DNA of 64,000 nt from Staphylospora marina (lineage in GTDB: Bacteria > Bacillota > Bacilli > Thermoactinomycetales > Thermoactinomycetaceae). Of the stretch, positions 8,142-15,832 are shown one piece after another; the stretch's first letter is position 1; each line of letters starts with the position of its first letter. The position numbers and the translations under genes are program-made. Location of the stretch: NCBI RefSeq assembly GCF_003856495.1, contig NZ_CP034118.1:2020182-2084181 (forward strand), given 5' to 3'. The notes below the pieces were generated by a model that was given only the letters and a program-made list of their open reading frames with translations, searched no databases and was not told the DNA's origin.

Positions 8142-9218
8142 TCAACGCACCCGCACCAGACCGTGTCCGGTCCAACCGTCCACGCCGGCCGGAGGCAAAT
8201 CGATGGCGCGCGCAAACAGAACTCTTTTCAACTCCTGCGCCGACAGCTTGGGCAGCGCTTTTTTGTAGATGGCGAGCGCGCCGGTCACATGGGCGGTGGC
8301 CATGGACGTTCCGCTGAGGTAGGCGTAACGCCCGCCGGAATACGTGCTGAGAATCTTGGAACCCGGTGCGGCAATGTCCACCTTCCCCGTGCCGGAGTAC
8401 CATTCCCGGCGATTCCTCTTGTCCACCGCCGCCACCGAGATCACTTGAGGCAAACGGGCCGGCACCTCCACCGTGTCCCCGTACCCCGAAGGTTGCCCCG
8501 AATTGCCGGCGGCCGCGACGACCAGAATTCCCCGTCTGACCGCCGCCGAGATGGCCTGGCTGAGAGCGGGCGGAATTCTTTTTCCGCCGCTGATGCTGAT
8601 GTTCAGGATGTGCAATTTCCGGGAAATGGCCCATTCGATGCCCTTGATCAGATGGATCATGCTTCCGGTCCCGGAACCGTCCAATACCTTGATGGCGTAC
8701 AACGAAACTCTGGGAGCCACGCCGAGCAATCCGGCATGTTGCGCGTACGCCCCGATGATTCCGGCAATGTGCGTGCCGTGACCGTTGTCGTCCTGGGGGG
8801 GACGACTCGGGGAAATGATGTTGATGCCGCCTTTGATGTTCGACGCAAGGTTGGGATGATTCAGATCGATGCCGGTGTCAAGTACCCCCACCCGGATCCC
8901 CTGGCCTTGATTCCACCTCTTGGGTCCCACGACCCGGGCAATGTTCCAGGGGGTCACCCGGTTCTTGAATCGGCTCCCGCTGGTCGCCGGCTTCGATTGG
9001 GCCATGATCCGTTCCACCCGGTAATAGGGAAGCGAGCATTTCGATTCACTGTTGACATGAATCACATCCGGATCTTCGAGCAATTTGCCGATCTTCGATT
9101 TGTCGGGAACGGACGCGATCACCATGGGGGAATACCTGCTCACGTGATGGATGGTGCCGCCGATCCGTTCGATCTTCTCCGGCATCGCTCTTGAACGGAA
9201 CACAAAGGAATACAACAT
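8142..9218 (-). CDS. S8 subtilisin-like serine peptidase
   Basis: The product is 358 residues. The catalytic triad is intact: Asp114 in VLDTG, His147 in NGHGTHIAG and Ser305 in SGTSMATAH, with oxyanion Asn239 in AAAGNSG. An N-terminal part of about 100 residues resembles an inhibitor I9-type propeptide. There is no clear hydrophobic signal peptide at the chosen start, so it may be intracellular or exported by a non-standard route. The ATG at 9218 is preceded by AAAGGGGTGAT, which lies in a 13-bp inverted repeat. It converges with the CorC gene. Confidence 0.88.
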   Translation of the reverse strand: MLYSFVFRSRAMPEKIERIGGTIHHVSRYSPMVIASVPDKSKIGKLLEDPDVIHVNSESKCSLPYYRVERIMAQSKPATSGSRFKNRVTPWNIARVVGPKRWNQGQGIRVGVLDTGIDLNHPNLASNIKGGINIISPSRPPQDDNGHGTHIAGIIGAYAQHAGLLGVAPRVSLYAIKVLDGSGTGSMIHLIKGIEWAISRKLHILNISISGGKRIPPALSQAISAAVRRGILVVAAAGNSGQPSGYGDTVEVPARLPQVISVAAVDKRNRREWYSGTGKVDIAAPGSKILSTYSGGRYAYLSGTSMATAHVTGALAIYKKALPKLSAQELKRVLFARAIDLPPAGVDGWTGHGLVRVR

Positions 9219-9220
9219 GA

Positions 9221-9260
9221 GATCACCCCTTTGTTCTGAAATATGAGCAAAGGGGTGATC
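9221..9260. repeat. 13-bp inverted repeat covering the subtilase ribosome-binding site
   Basis: GATCACCCCTTTG at 9221-9233 is the exact reverse complement of 9248-9260, with a 14-base loop. In minus-strand mRNA the Shine-Dalgarno of the peptidase gene is the 3' arm, so the hairpin would block ribosome access. Confidence 0.85.
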
Positions 9261-9289
9261 TTGACTGGACATTCTTTCAAAATTGGCGG

Positions 9290-9988
9290 CTATCCTGATA
9301 GATTCACGGAGGGAACCGGAGTCGATCCGGCGGTGTGTTCACGGGTTCCCTCCCACGTTTCCTGAACGTTCGCTCCGCTTAAGAACAGCTCCGAAATCTC
9401 GTCGTGTCCACGCTGATTGGGATGAACCTCGTCACAGAACCACTCATGGCGGTTCAAAAACCGGTAGAACGGATTGATGAACGTGACCCCGTACCGTTCG
9501 CAAATGCGGGTGTACATGCGGTTCATCATTTTCACCGCCATCGCCGCTTTCTGAAAGCCCAGCTCATAGGCGGGAGGGGGAAGATAAAATCCCAGCAGAT
9601 AAATGGAAACCGTCGGATTCGCGCCGCGGATCAAGGACAGAATCCGGCAGAGCCGCTGCTGGATCTCGCGGGCCGTCTTGACGACGTCCCGCAAGGTGAG
9701 AGTGCCTGCCTCATACAGCCGGATGAAATCGCATCCTCCGGTGGTCAACGAAATGTGCGTCATTTTGGGCAGCATCCGAAGGATGGCCGGATTTTCCACA
9801 AAATGCAACAGCTCGGCACTCGTCATTCCGGACACACCCCAATTGCGGAAACGGCAGTCATCGGAATGGCGCAACTTCCGGAACAACCGGACGACAAAAT
9901 GCCTGTCGGGACTTTCCGCGCCGATTCCCTCGGTGAGCGAATCCCCCAGAGCCAGATAGGCAACCGGTCGCAACTGCTCATCTCGCAT
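9290..9988 (-). CDS. SGNH/GDSL hydrolase family protein
   Basis: A 232-residue esterase-like protein with block I GDSLTEG (Ser17) and block V DEVHPN (Asp186, His189). The block III motif, normally GxND, reads GGCD (84-87), so the usual oxyanion Asn is replaced by Cys. It follows spoVAD by 32 bases on the same strand, with GGAAAGGAAGAG upstream of its ATG, so it is probably expressed in the forespore with spoVAC-spoVAD. A role in spore lipid or peptidoglycan chemistry is possible but is inference from context. Confidence 0.8.
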   Translation of the reverse strand: MRDEQLRPVAYLALGDSLTEGIGAESPDRHFVVRLFRKLRHSDDCRFRNWGVSGMTSAELLHFVENPAILRMLPKMTHISLTTGGCDFIRLYEAGTLTLRDVVKTAREIQQRLCRILSLIRGANPTVSIYLLGFYLPPPAYELGFQKAAMAVKMMNRMYTRICERYGVTFINPFYRFLNRHEWFCDEVHPNQRGHDEISELFLSGANVQETWEGTREHTAGSTPVPSVNLSG

Positions 9989-10020
9989 GGGTTCTCTTCC
10001 TTTCCATGATTGATCGCCGC

Positions 10021-11034
10021 TTAGTCCATTTCCATCGAAACGGCATGAGCGATGCAAGGAATCGATTCTCCCTGCTGGTAGGAAACCGGACTGAGCAGTG
10101 CACCGGTGGCCACCACAAGAATTCTCCGGTATTTCCCCGTTTGAAGTTTCCGGATCAAGTGTCCGTACGTCACGATGGCACTGCTGGCACACCCGCTTCC
10201 TCCCGCAAACGTGTCCTGTTCGGCGGTGTAGATCATCAATCCGCAATCATTGAAGCGGTCGCCCATTTCATATCCTTCCGCCCCCAGCAGTTCACGGGCG
10301 ATCGGCAGACCCACCGAGGCAAGATCTCCCGTGACGATCAGGTCATAGTCGGTCGGTTTCCTGCCCGTATCCTCGAAGTGGGCGGCGATGGTTCGTGCCG
10401 CCGCCGGAGCCATGGCCGATCCCATGTCAAAAGGATTTTTCACCCCGTAATCGGTGACGGTTCCCACCGTGGCATAACGAATTCTCGGCCCTTCATGGCC
10501 GACTCCCAGCACGCAGGCGCCGGCTCCCGTGACGGTCCACTGGGCGGTGTCGGGCTTTTGCCCTCCGTATTCGGTCGGATAGCGGTACTGCTTTTCCGCC
10601 GTGCAGTTGTGGCTGCTGACACCGGCAACCGCTTTCCGGGCATATCCGGCGTCCACGAGAGCGGCGGCCAACGTCAGCGACAACATGGAAGTGGAACAGG
10701 CTCCGTACACGCCGATGAAAGGAAGCTGCAAGGTGCCGGCGGAGAAAGCAGCGGTGATGTTCTGGTTGAGGAGATCTCCCGCCAAAAAGATGTCGATGTC
10801 ATCCGGGGTCAGCTCGGCTTTCCGGACGGCGATGTTCACCGCGTCTTCCATCATTTTGCGCTCCGCTTTCTCCCACGTGTCTTCTCCGCAATAAAGATCG
10901 TCGTAGACCTTGTCATAGGAATCTTTGAGCAGCCCCTGGCCTTCCATCGGCCCCGCCACGGCGGATGAGGACAAAATCCGGAGGCTCTCGCTGAAGGTCC
11001 AGGTATGTTTGCCGACCCGTTTCAAATCACCCAT
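10021..11034 (-). CDS. spoVAD: Stage V sporulation protein AD
   Basis: The 337-residue protein matches SpoVAD closely: HTWTF near the start, EDIDIFLAGDLLNQN-like and YGACSTSM segments, YPTEYGGQKP, DMGSAMAPAAA and GGSGCASSA. SpoVAD has a thiolase-like fold, binds dipicolinic acid and is part of the inner-membrane SpoVA channel that loads and releases Ca-DPA. I chose the ATG at 11034 (AGGGGGAG 8 bases upstream, family-like length); an ATG at 11055 overlaps the spoVAC stop as ATGA. It is second in a spoVAC-spoVAD operon. Confidence 0.95.
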   Translation of the reverse strand: MGDLKRVGKHTWTFSESLRILSSSAVAGPMEGQGLLKDSYDKVYDDLYCGEDTWEKAERKMMEDAVNIAVRKAELTPDDIDIFLAGDLLNQNITAAFSAGTLQLPFIGVYGACSTSMLSLTLAAALVDAGYARKAVAGVSSHNCTAEKQYRYPTEYGGQKPDTAQWTVTGAGACVLGVGHEGPRIRYATVGTVTDYGVKNPFDMGSAMAPAAARTIAAHFEDTGRKPTDYDLIVTGDLASVGLPIARELLGAEGYEMGDRFNDCGLMIYTAEQDTFAGGSGCASSAIVTYGHLIRKLQTGKYRRILVVATGALLSPVSYQQGESIPCIAHAVSMEMD

Positions 11035-11051
11035 CGTCAGTGCTCCCCCTC

Positions 11052-11525
11052 TCATCGGATCATCCCCAGCAACGTGTGAATGACTCCGACCACAAAGGCA
11101 GCCACCGTTCCGAACACGATCACGGACCCGGCCAGTTTGAACATGTTTCCGCCGACACCGAGAACCCATCCTTCGGACTTGTGCTCAAGCGCCGCGGAAG
11201 CGATGGAGTTGGCAAAGCCGGTCACCGGCACGGCCGTGCCCGCGCCGGCCCACTGACCGATCCGGTCAAACACCCCGAGGCCGGTCAGAAGACAGGACAG
11301 AAAGATCAGCGTGGCGGTGGTGGGCTCGCCCGCCTTTTGCGGTTCGAAACCGAACCACCTGACATACATCATGGAAATGGCCTGCCCCAGCATGCAGATC
11401 GACCCGCCGACGAGAAATGCCTTCACGCAGTTGGCCAATACTTTCGGCCTGGGACGATGTTTGTCTGCAATCTTGGCGTAAAATTGGTCTCTTTTTTTTC
11501 CCTTCATGGATGAAAGCACACTCAC
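11052..11525 (-). CDS. spoVAC: Stage V sporulation protein AC
   Basis: SpoVAC is a small membrane protein (157 residues from the GTG at 11525). The family segments NCVKAFLVGGSIC, RIGQWAGAGTAVPVTGFANS and SAALEHKSEG are all present. It forms a mechanosensitive channel for Ca-DPA in the spore inner membrane. The GTG is favoured by GGAGGAG 9 bases upstream; the first in-frame ATG at 11567 lies inside the predicted promoter. A forespore-type promoter lies directly upstream. Confidence 0.93.
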   Translation of the reverse strand: MSVLSSMKGKKRDQFYAKIADKHRPRPKVLANCVKAFLVGGSICMLGQAISMMYVRWFGFEPQKAGEPTTATLIFLSCLLTGLGVFDRIGQWAGAGTAVPVTGFANSIASAALEHKSEGWVLGVGGNMFKLAGSVIVFGTVAAFVVGVIHTLLGMIR

Positions 11526-11560
11526 GCTCTTCGTCTCCTCCGCATGCAAGATGGATGATG

Positions 11561-11591
11561 TTATCATGCGAAAGATTGAATCGGTTTATGC
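11561..11591 (-). promoter_or_regulatory. Sigma-G/F-type promoter of spoVAC
   Basis: On the minus strand GCATA (11587-11591) and CATGATA (within 11561-11568) are separated by 18 bases, fitting the forespore consensus GHATR-N17/18-CATNHTA. Transcription would begin near 11553, about 28 bases before the spoVAC start. Confidence 0.75.
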
Positions 11592-11642
11592 GAAAACCGG
11601 GTCCGGATGGGACCGGTGAAAGAGAACGAAGAAGGGGCGGAT

Positions 11643-12008
11643 TCACGCCCGGTCGAAACCGGCATATGCCTCCAATTGTTTCACGCACTCGGCTTTCAAC
11701 CATTCATTCAACCATTTTTCCTTGCGGATTGTCCCTTTCCATCGGCAACGCACTTCCCTGGCTTCCTCCGATTGAACCGTCTCCAGAATCTCAACGCCCA
11801 GTCGCCTCAATTCCATGCGCACGGACCGAAGATCCCGCTCCGCCCGCTCCGTCAACCGGTCGGACAGGCTGACCCAAAAGCCGGCAAACCGGACCGGCGC
11901 CGCGGCAAGCCGCTTCCGGTCGGCCAGCAGGGCGGCAACCAACACTTCAAGCACCACGGATTTCTTGAGCGTTTCCAGAAAATGAATCGTCTCTTCGACG
12001 GTTTCCAA
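11643..12008 (-). CDS. Conserved hypothetical, YhjD-like helical protein
   Basis: A 121-residue, mostly helical, basic protein with a TTG start preceded by AAGGAGGA 9 bases upstream. The pattern of a hydrophobic first helix (VVLEVLVAALLADRKRL), a central coiled segment and a C-terminal aromatic/basic helix (WKGTIRKEKWLNEWLKAECV) recalls B. subtilis YhjD, a small uncharacterised protein. No catalytic motif or membrane segment is evident. It lies between the spoVA operon and the CBS gene, separated from the latter by a terminator. Confidence 0.6.
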   Translation of the reverse strand: METVEETIHFLETLKKSVVLEVLVAALLADRKRLAAAPVRFAGFWVSLSDRLTERAERDLRSVRMELRRLGVEILETVQSEEAREVRCRWKGTIRKEKWLNEWLKAECVKQLEAYAGFDRA

Positions 12009-12035
12009 GGCCGTTCGTCCTCCTTGCCACTGCCC

Positions 12036-12069
12036 GAAAAGAAACCTGCCGGCTGTTTGCCGGCAGGTT
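12036..12069 (-). terminator. Terminator of the CBS-domain gene
   Basis: An 11-bp stem (12043-12053 with 12059-12069) and five-base loop is followed in the minus direction by TTTCTTTTC. It sits between the CBS gene stop and the start of the YhjD-like gene. Confidence 0.85.
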
Positions 12070-12075
12070 CGGGGG

Positions 12076-12519
12076 TCATTGCAAATCGTTGGAAGCATGC
12101 GGGTTGTGGGTTTCGGAGATGACCTGGAGCGCCTCGCCCGCCTCGTCCTGGTAAGGTTGGTGCACCGCCAGGTCTCCGAGCGAAACCATGCCGATCAACC
12201 GGTTGTTTTCCACGACCGGAAGTCGGCGAACCTGTGCTTCCGCCATCAGTCTGGCCGCTTCATCCACCGACATGTCCGGCGTGCAGTAAACCAGTCGGGT
12301 CGACATGATCTCTCCGACCGGCGCGGAGTTGGGCCTGCGCTCCGCGATGTTGCGGATCACCAGGTCGCGGTCCGTCACCATTCCGCGCAACTGTCCGTTC
12401 TCCACCACCGGAACCGCACCGATGTTGTGATCCTTCATCAGGACGGCCGCTTCAAAGACATTGTCCTGCGGCGACACATATTCAATATCGGTGGACATGA
12501 TATCCCTGACCTTGTGCAT
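12076..12519 (-). CDS. CBS domain-containing protein
   Basis: The 147-residue protein is a tandem CBS (Bateman) module: MHKVRDIMSTDIEYVSPQD opens the first domain and VGEIMSTRLVYCTPDMS the second, each closing with GMVTDRDL or GMVSLGDL. Such stand-alone proteins bind adenine nucleotides and act as energy or stress sensors. The ATG at 12519 follows GAGGGGGGA by 6 bases. That ribosome site pairs perfectly with CCCCCCTC farther 5' in the mRNA (at 12558-12565 on the minus strand). Confidence 0.88.
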   Translation of the reverse strand: MHKVRDIMSTDIEYVSPQDNVFEAAVLMKDHNIGAVPVVENGQLRGMVTDRDLVIRNIAERRPNSAPVGEIMSTRLVYCTPDMSVDEAARLMAEAQVRRLPVVENNRLIGMVSLGDLAVHQPYQDEAGEALQVISETHNPHASNDLQ

Positions 12520-12526
12520 GAAAAAT

Positions 12527-12565
12527 CCCCCCTCTGCCGTATATCGTTCCACCGGCCGAGGGGGG
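12527..12565. repeat. 8-bp inverted repeat covering the CBS-gene ribosome site
   Basis: cccccctc at 12527-12534 pairs with gagggggg at 12558-12565, with a 23-base loop. In minus-strand mRNA the Shine-Dalgarno GAGGGGGG is one full arm of the stem. Confidence 0.65.
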
Positions 12566-12587
12566 CATTCTCTCCACTTCCTGACAG

Positions 12588-13796
12588 TCATTGAGGCGAC
12601 GCAGATCCGTCCGTCTTCGGATCGGGAGCCAACTTGCCCAAGGCGATTCTGACCAGCCACTCCGCCCCGATTTTCAGCGACCGTTCATCGATGTCAAACC
12701 GGCTGTGATGATGCGGTGCGGTGATTCCCCGCTCTGTGTTGCCCGCCCCGACAAACAGGAACGCTCCGGGACGCTGCTGCAGATAGTAGGCAAAATCTTC
12801 CCCGCCCATCACTTTCGGGAGGGTGACCACCCGCTCCGGGCTCACGATTTGTTCCGCCAACCGGGCGGCGAACCGGACCTCTTCGGGAGGGTTGATCAGC
12901 GGCGGATAACCCGGACGGTATTCAAAGCGGCAGGAGGCCTGAAACATGGAGCAGGTGCTTTCGATCACTTCCCTCATCCGCTTGATGATTCTCTCCCGCG
13001 TCCCGAGGTCAAAGCATCTCACCGTTCCGCCCATCCGGACCGTGTCGGCAATGACGTTGAACCCGGTCCCGCCCTGGATGGTGCACACCGAGATCACCGC
13101 CGAGTCGAGCGGATCCGTTTCCCGGGAGACAAGGGCCTGCAAATTGATGACCACATGCGATGCCACCAGCACCGGATCCACCGTCTTGTGAGGCAAGCCG
13201 CCGTGACCGCCTCTTCCGATGATCTCCACCTCAAATCCGTCGGCGGCCGCCATGAACTCCTTTTCACAGATGCCGACGCATCCGACTGGCAACGGAGACC
13301 AAAGGTGCAGACCGAACACGCAGTCCACGCCGTCCAGCACCCCTTCCCGGATCATCCCTTGCGCTCCTCCGGGCAATTTCTCTTCGGCCGGTTGGAACAG
13401 AAACAATACTTGACCGGCCAGCTCTTCCCGGAAGGATGTCAAAGCCTTGGCGGCTCCCAGCAACATCGCCATGTGCCCGTCATGGCCGCAGGCATGCATG
13501 ACACCGGGCACCTCGGAACGATATTCCGTTTCATTTTCCTCCTGAATGGGCAAGGCATCCATGTCGGCCCGCAGTGCAATCGTCGGTCCGGGTTTCGCCC
13601 CGCGGAGCAAGCCCGTCACTCCGTACCCGGCAATTCCCGTCCGAACTTCCAGACCGAAGGATTCCAACAATTCCGCCACTTTCCGCGACGTTTCCTTCTC
13701 CTGAAACGAAAGCTCCGGATGACGGTGAAAATGCCGCCTCCAGGAGATCATTTCCTCATGCAGCCCGCCAACGATCCGGTGTACCCGATCGGTCAT
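12588..13796 (-). CDS. M20 family amidohydrolase/peptidase
   Basis: The product is 402 residues. Metal-site motifs of the M20D (hippuricase/N-acyl amino acid amidohydrolase) group are present: MHACGHDGHM (Cys103, His105) and PAEEK (Glu138/139), with a dimerisation domain in the middle (GRGGHGGLPH) and MGGEDFAYY near the C-terminus. It would hydrolyse N-acyl or N-acetyl amino acids or indole-type conjugates in the cytosol; the substrate is not decidable from sequence. AGGGGGA lies 4-5 bases before the ATG. Confidence 0.88.
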   Translation of the reverse strand: MTDRVHRIVGGLHEEMISWRRHFHRHPELSFQEKETSRKVAELLESFGLEVRTGIAGYGVTGLLRGAKPGPTIALRADMDALPIQEENETEYRSEVPGVMHACGHDGHMAMLLGAAKALTSFREELAGQVLFLFQPAEEKLPGGAQGMIREGVLDGVDCVFGLHLWSPLPVGCVGICEKEFMAAADGFEVEIIGRGGHGGLPHKTVDPVLVASHVVINLQALVSRETDPLDSAVISVCTIQGGTGFNVIADTVRMGGTVRCFDLGTRERIIKRMREVIESTCSMFQASCRFEYRPGYPPLINPPEEVRFAARLAEQIVSPERVVTLPKVMGGEDFAYYLQQRPGAFLFVGAGNTERGITAPHHHSRFDIDERSLKIGAEWLVRIALGKLAPDPKTDGSASPQ

Positions 13797-13890
13797 ATGT
13801 CCCCCTCCCCGGAACGTGATGATGTTTTGGATTTTGCCGCCGACGGCGGCGCCTCATGCGGTTTCAAGCTTTGCCGCCGCTTTCGGCATG

Positions 13891-13919
13891 TTGTCATCGC
13901 GGTCTGAACGTACTATCAT
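13891..13919 (+). promoter_or_regulatory. Sigma-A-type promoter of the yugN-like gene
   Basis: TTGTCA (13891-13896) and TATCAT (13914-13919) are separated by exactly 17 bases, about 42 bases before the start codon at 13961. Confidence 0.7.
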
Positions 13920-13960
13920 AAAAAGAGTTCAACACGGTGCAACCAAAGGAGGCACTTGGA

Positions 13961-14308
13961 ATGATCTTCACCGATGTCAAAACCAAAGGCATCCGCAAAG
14001 AATTCGGCGAACTGGAGCGGATCATGACCAAAAAGCTGGGCTTTGTCCGTTGGTCCTGGGATTTCGGGAAAGTCACATATGATTTGAAATATACGCTGGA
14101 CGGTGTTGACTATTACCTCCGCCTCTCCGGCCGGGTCGTGAATGAAAAAAGACTGGAAAACAAGAAAGCCCTCGTGGAACTGGATCATCCCCGTTTTGCG
14201 CGTCATTTCTTCCCGCATGGTTTGGATGAAACCGTTGAAGTCCCGGAAGGATTGAGCGAAGACGTCAAAGCCAAGTTGACTGAGCTTGAAAACGCACTCA
14301 ACGAATAA
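13961..14308 (+). CDS. YugN-like family protein
   Basis: A 115-residue protein starting MIFTDVKTKGIRKEFGELER. It shows the YugN-like pattern: an N-terminal helix, GFVRWSWDFGKVTYDLKY, a YYLRLSGRVV strand and a FFPHGLDE segment. The family is widespread in Bacillales and of unknown function; it is probably cytosolic. AAAGGAGG lies 8 bases before the ATG. It is monocistronic, with its own promoter and a strong terminator. Confidence 0.8.
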   Translation: MIFTDVKTKGIRKEFGELERIMTKKLGFVRWSWDFGKVTYDLKYTLDGVDYYLRLSGRVVNEKRLENKKALVELDHPRFARHFFPHGLDETVEVPEGLSEDVKAKLTELENALNE

Positions 14309-14330
14309 GGATTCTATTCCCGACAAACAA

Positions 14331-14370
14331 AACCCTTTTTCCGATGGGATGGTCGGAAAAAGGGTTTTTC
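14331..14370. terminator. Bidirectional terminator
   Basis: A perfect 14-bp stem (14331-14344 with 14353-14366) has T-rich ends in both directions and lies between the convergent yugN-like and Asp23 genes. Confidence 0.9.
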
Positions 14371-14376
14371 GGGACA

Positions 14377-14763
14377 TCAGATCGACCGCCGATCTTCCGA
14401 TTTTTTCCCGTCCGTTGCACGGGATTCCTTGAATTCCAGTCCTTCCACCTTGACGTTGACTTCCACCACTTTCAAACCCGTCATCATTTCCACGGCATCT
14501 TTCACTTCCCGCTGCAGCCTCGCACACACTTCGTGGATCGGTCTCCCGTACTCGACCACCACCCGGAGATCGATGGCCGCCTCGGCCTGCCCCACTTCCA
14601 CCGTGACGCCTTTGGTCACGTTTTTTCCGCTGACCCGCTTGGCGATTCCTTCTGCCACTCCGCCGGACATGCCGGCAATGCCTTCCGTTCCGAGCGCTGC
14701 GAGACCGGCGATCACCGCCACCACATCATCCGCGATCCTTACCGTACCTTGCCAGGCTTCCAT
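14377..14763 (-). CDS. Asp23/Gls24 family envelope stress protein
   Basis: A 128-residue Asp23/Gls24 protein. Signatures are VRIADDVVAVIAGLAAL near the start, the DLRVVVEYGRPIHEV strand-helix, and VVEVNVKVEGL at the end. Family members are small cytosolic or membrane-associated proteins linked to cell envelope homeostasis and alkaline shock. GGGAGGAAGG precedes the ATG. It lies 25 bases after the NYN gene on the same strand, possibly one transcript. Confidence 0.88.
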   Translation of the reverse strand: MEAWQGTVRIADDVVAVIAGLAALGTEGIAGMSGGVAEGIAKRVSGKNVTKGVTVEVGQAEAAIDLRVVVEYGRPIHEVCARLQREVKDAVEMMTGLKVVEVNVKVEGLEFKESRATDGKKSEDRRSI

Positions 14764-14787
14764 GCGCCTTCCTCCCGTTTTCCGACT

Positions 14788-15600
14788 CTAGCTGACTTTG
14801 TAACCGGCAATCTTCACGATCGTCCGGACCTGGGGATGATCCAGATTCACTCTGTATCCGTAGTACGTCCGGCGATCGATTTCCACTTCCACGGGGGTAA
14901 TATATTTCCCTTTCAGCAACCGTTGAAACAATTGACTTGCCTCCAGTTCGTCCAAGCGGAACTTGCGCGCCAAATCTTTCTTGATCCAGGTGCTTCCGTA
15001 GCTTTTCCCCAGGTTTCCGGGATCCCTGTACCATTCATAAATATGCAGGACCGCTTGTTGAATGAGCCGATCCACGCCGGACATTTTTTGAAATTGATCA
15101 ATATTCAGAAACTTGAACAGATTGTGGGTATGATCGCAAAACTCATGATGGGCGGCGGATTTGGAAAGACTTTCATCCTGGAGACAAACGAGTTCCACCC
15201 GCTTTCCCCTGGACCACAACCGGTCCAGCAGCGGAATCATGTCCTGGTCCGCACTGACAATCACGAATGTCGCAATTTCCGGGATTCGGTGAAGCACATC
15301 GATCGCATCGATGCAAAGCTGGATGTCGGATGCGTTTTTGCGGTCTTTTCCTTTTCGGCCGTTTCCGTACACCTGGTGTATGTGCACTCTTTTTTTCTGC
15401 AGGCTCATCATCGACAGGTCCAGTTGTTCAAAATCGGCATACGCCTCGATCAATCGGATGGATTCCCTTCCGTAATGCTGTTGCAGCCGGAGAAAGAGAT
15501 TGTGCTTCTCATCCGGGTGGTCGGGATCAAAACAATATTTCTTCAAACCATAATATACATTCTCCAGATCAATGAAGATCGCCGTGTCTTTCGAGCCCAT
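14788..15600 (-). CDS. NYN (PIN-like) domain nuclease with C-terminal winged helix
   Basis: The product is 270 residues. The first 150 form a NYN domain: AIFIDLENVYYGL with the first catalytic Asp, KNASDIQLCIDAIDVL with the central acidic pair, and FVIVSADQDMIPLL with the third site. The last 100 residues (starting near STWIKKDLARKF) look like a LOTUS/OST-HTH-type winged helix, often RNA-binding. It is probably a metal-dependent RNA endonuclease. AAGGAGGG lies 7 bases upstream of the ATG. Confidence 0.82.
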   Translation of the reverse strand: MGSKDTAIFIDLENVYYGLKKYCFDPDHPDEKHNLFLRLQQHYGRESIRLIEAYADFEQLDLSMMSLQKKRVHIHQVYGNGRKGKDRKNASDIQLCIDAIDVLHRIPEIATFVIVSADQDMIPLLDRLWSRGKRVELVCLQDESLSKSAAHHEFCDHTHNLFKFLNIDQFQKMSGVDRLIQQAVLHIYEWYRDPGNLGKSYGSTWIKKDLARKFRLDELEASQLFQRLLKGKYITPVEVEIDRRTYYGYRVNLDHPQVRTIVKIAGYKVS

Positions 15601-15715
15601 GGGTTATGCCCTCCTTTCCACGGCAGCCCGTCCTCATATGGGTCTATTTCGATCTCCGGGAAGGATTTCCTGCCCCGGGCCAAATCAGACAGGTTTCTGC
15701 ACCCTGCGAGCGAAT

Positions 15716-15742
15716 TTGACAATATTCCGACTTTTGTATGCT
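15716..15742 (+). promoter_or_regulatory. Possible promoter of the cation exchanger gene
   Basis: TTGACA (15716-15721) and TATGCT (15737-15742) are only 15 bases apart, so the match is good but the spacing short. It lies about 90 bases before the exchanger start. Confidence 0.45.
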
Positions 15743-15832
15743 GAAAGTGAGTCGGATGGAATCCGCTTGCGTTGAATGGAGTCGGTTCCGCACCGAGAAT
15801 TCATTTCCCCATGCGCACAGAGGTGAACCGGA

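Noticed and set aside
12591-13907. 438-codon plus-strand frame
   Set aside because: Antisense to the M20 amidohydrolase, His/Arg/Gln-rich, no supported start.
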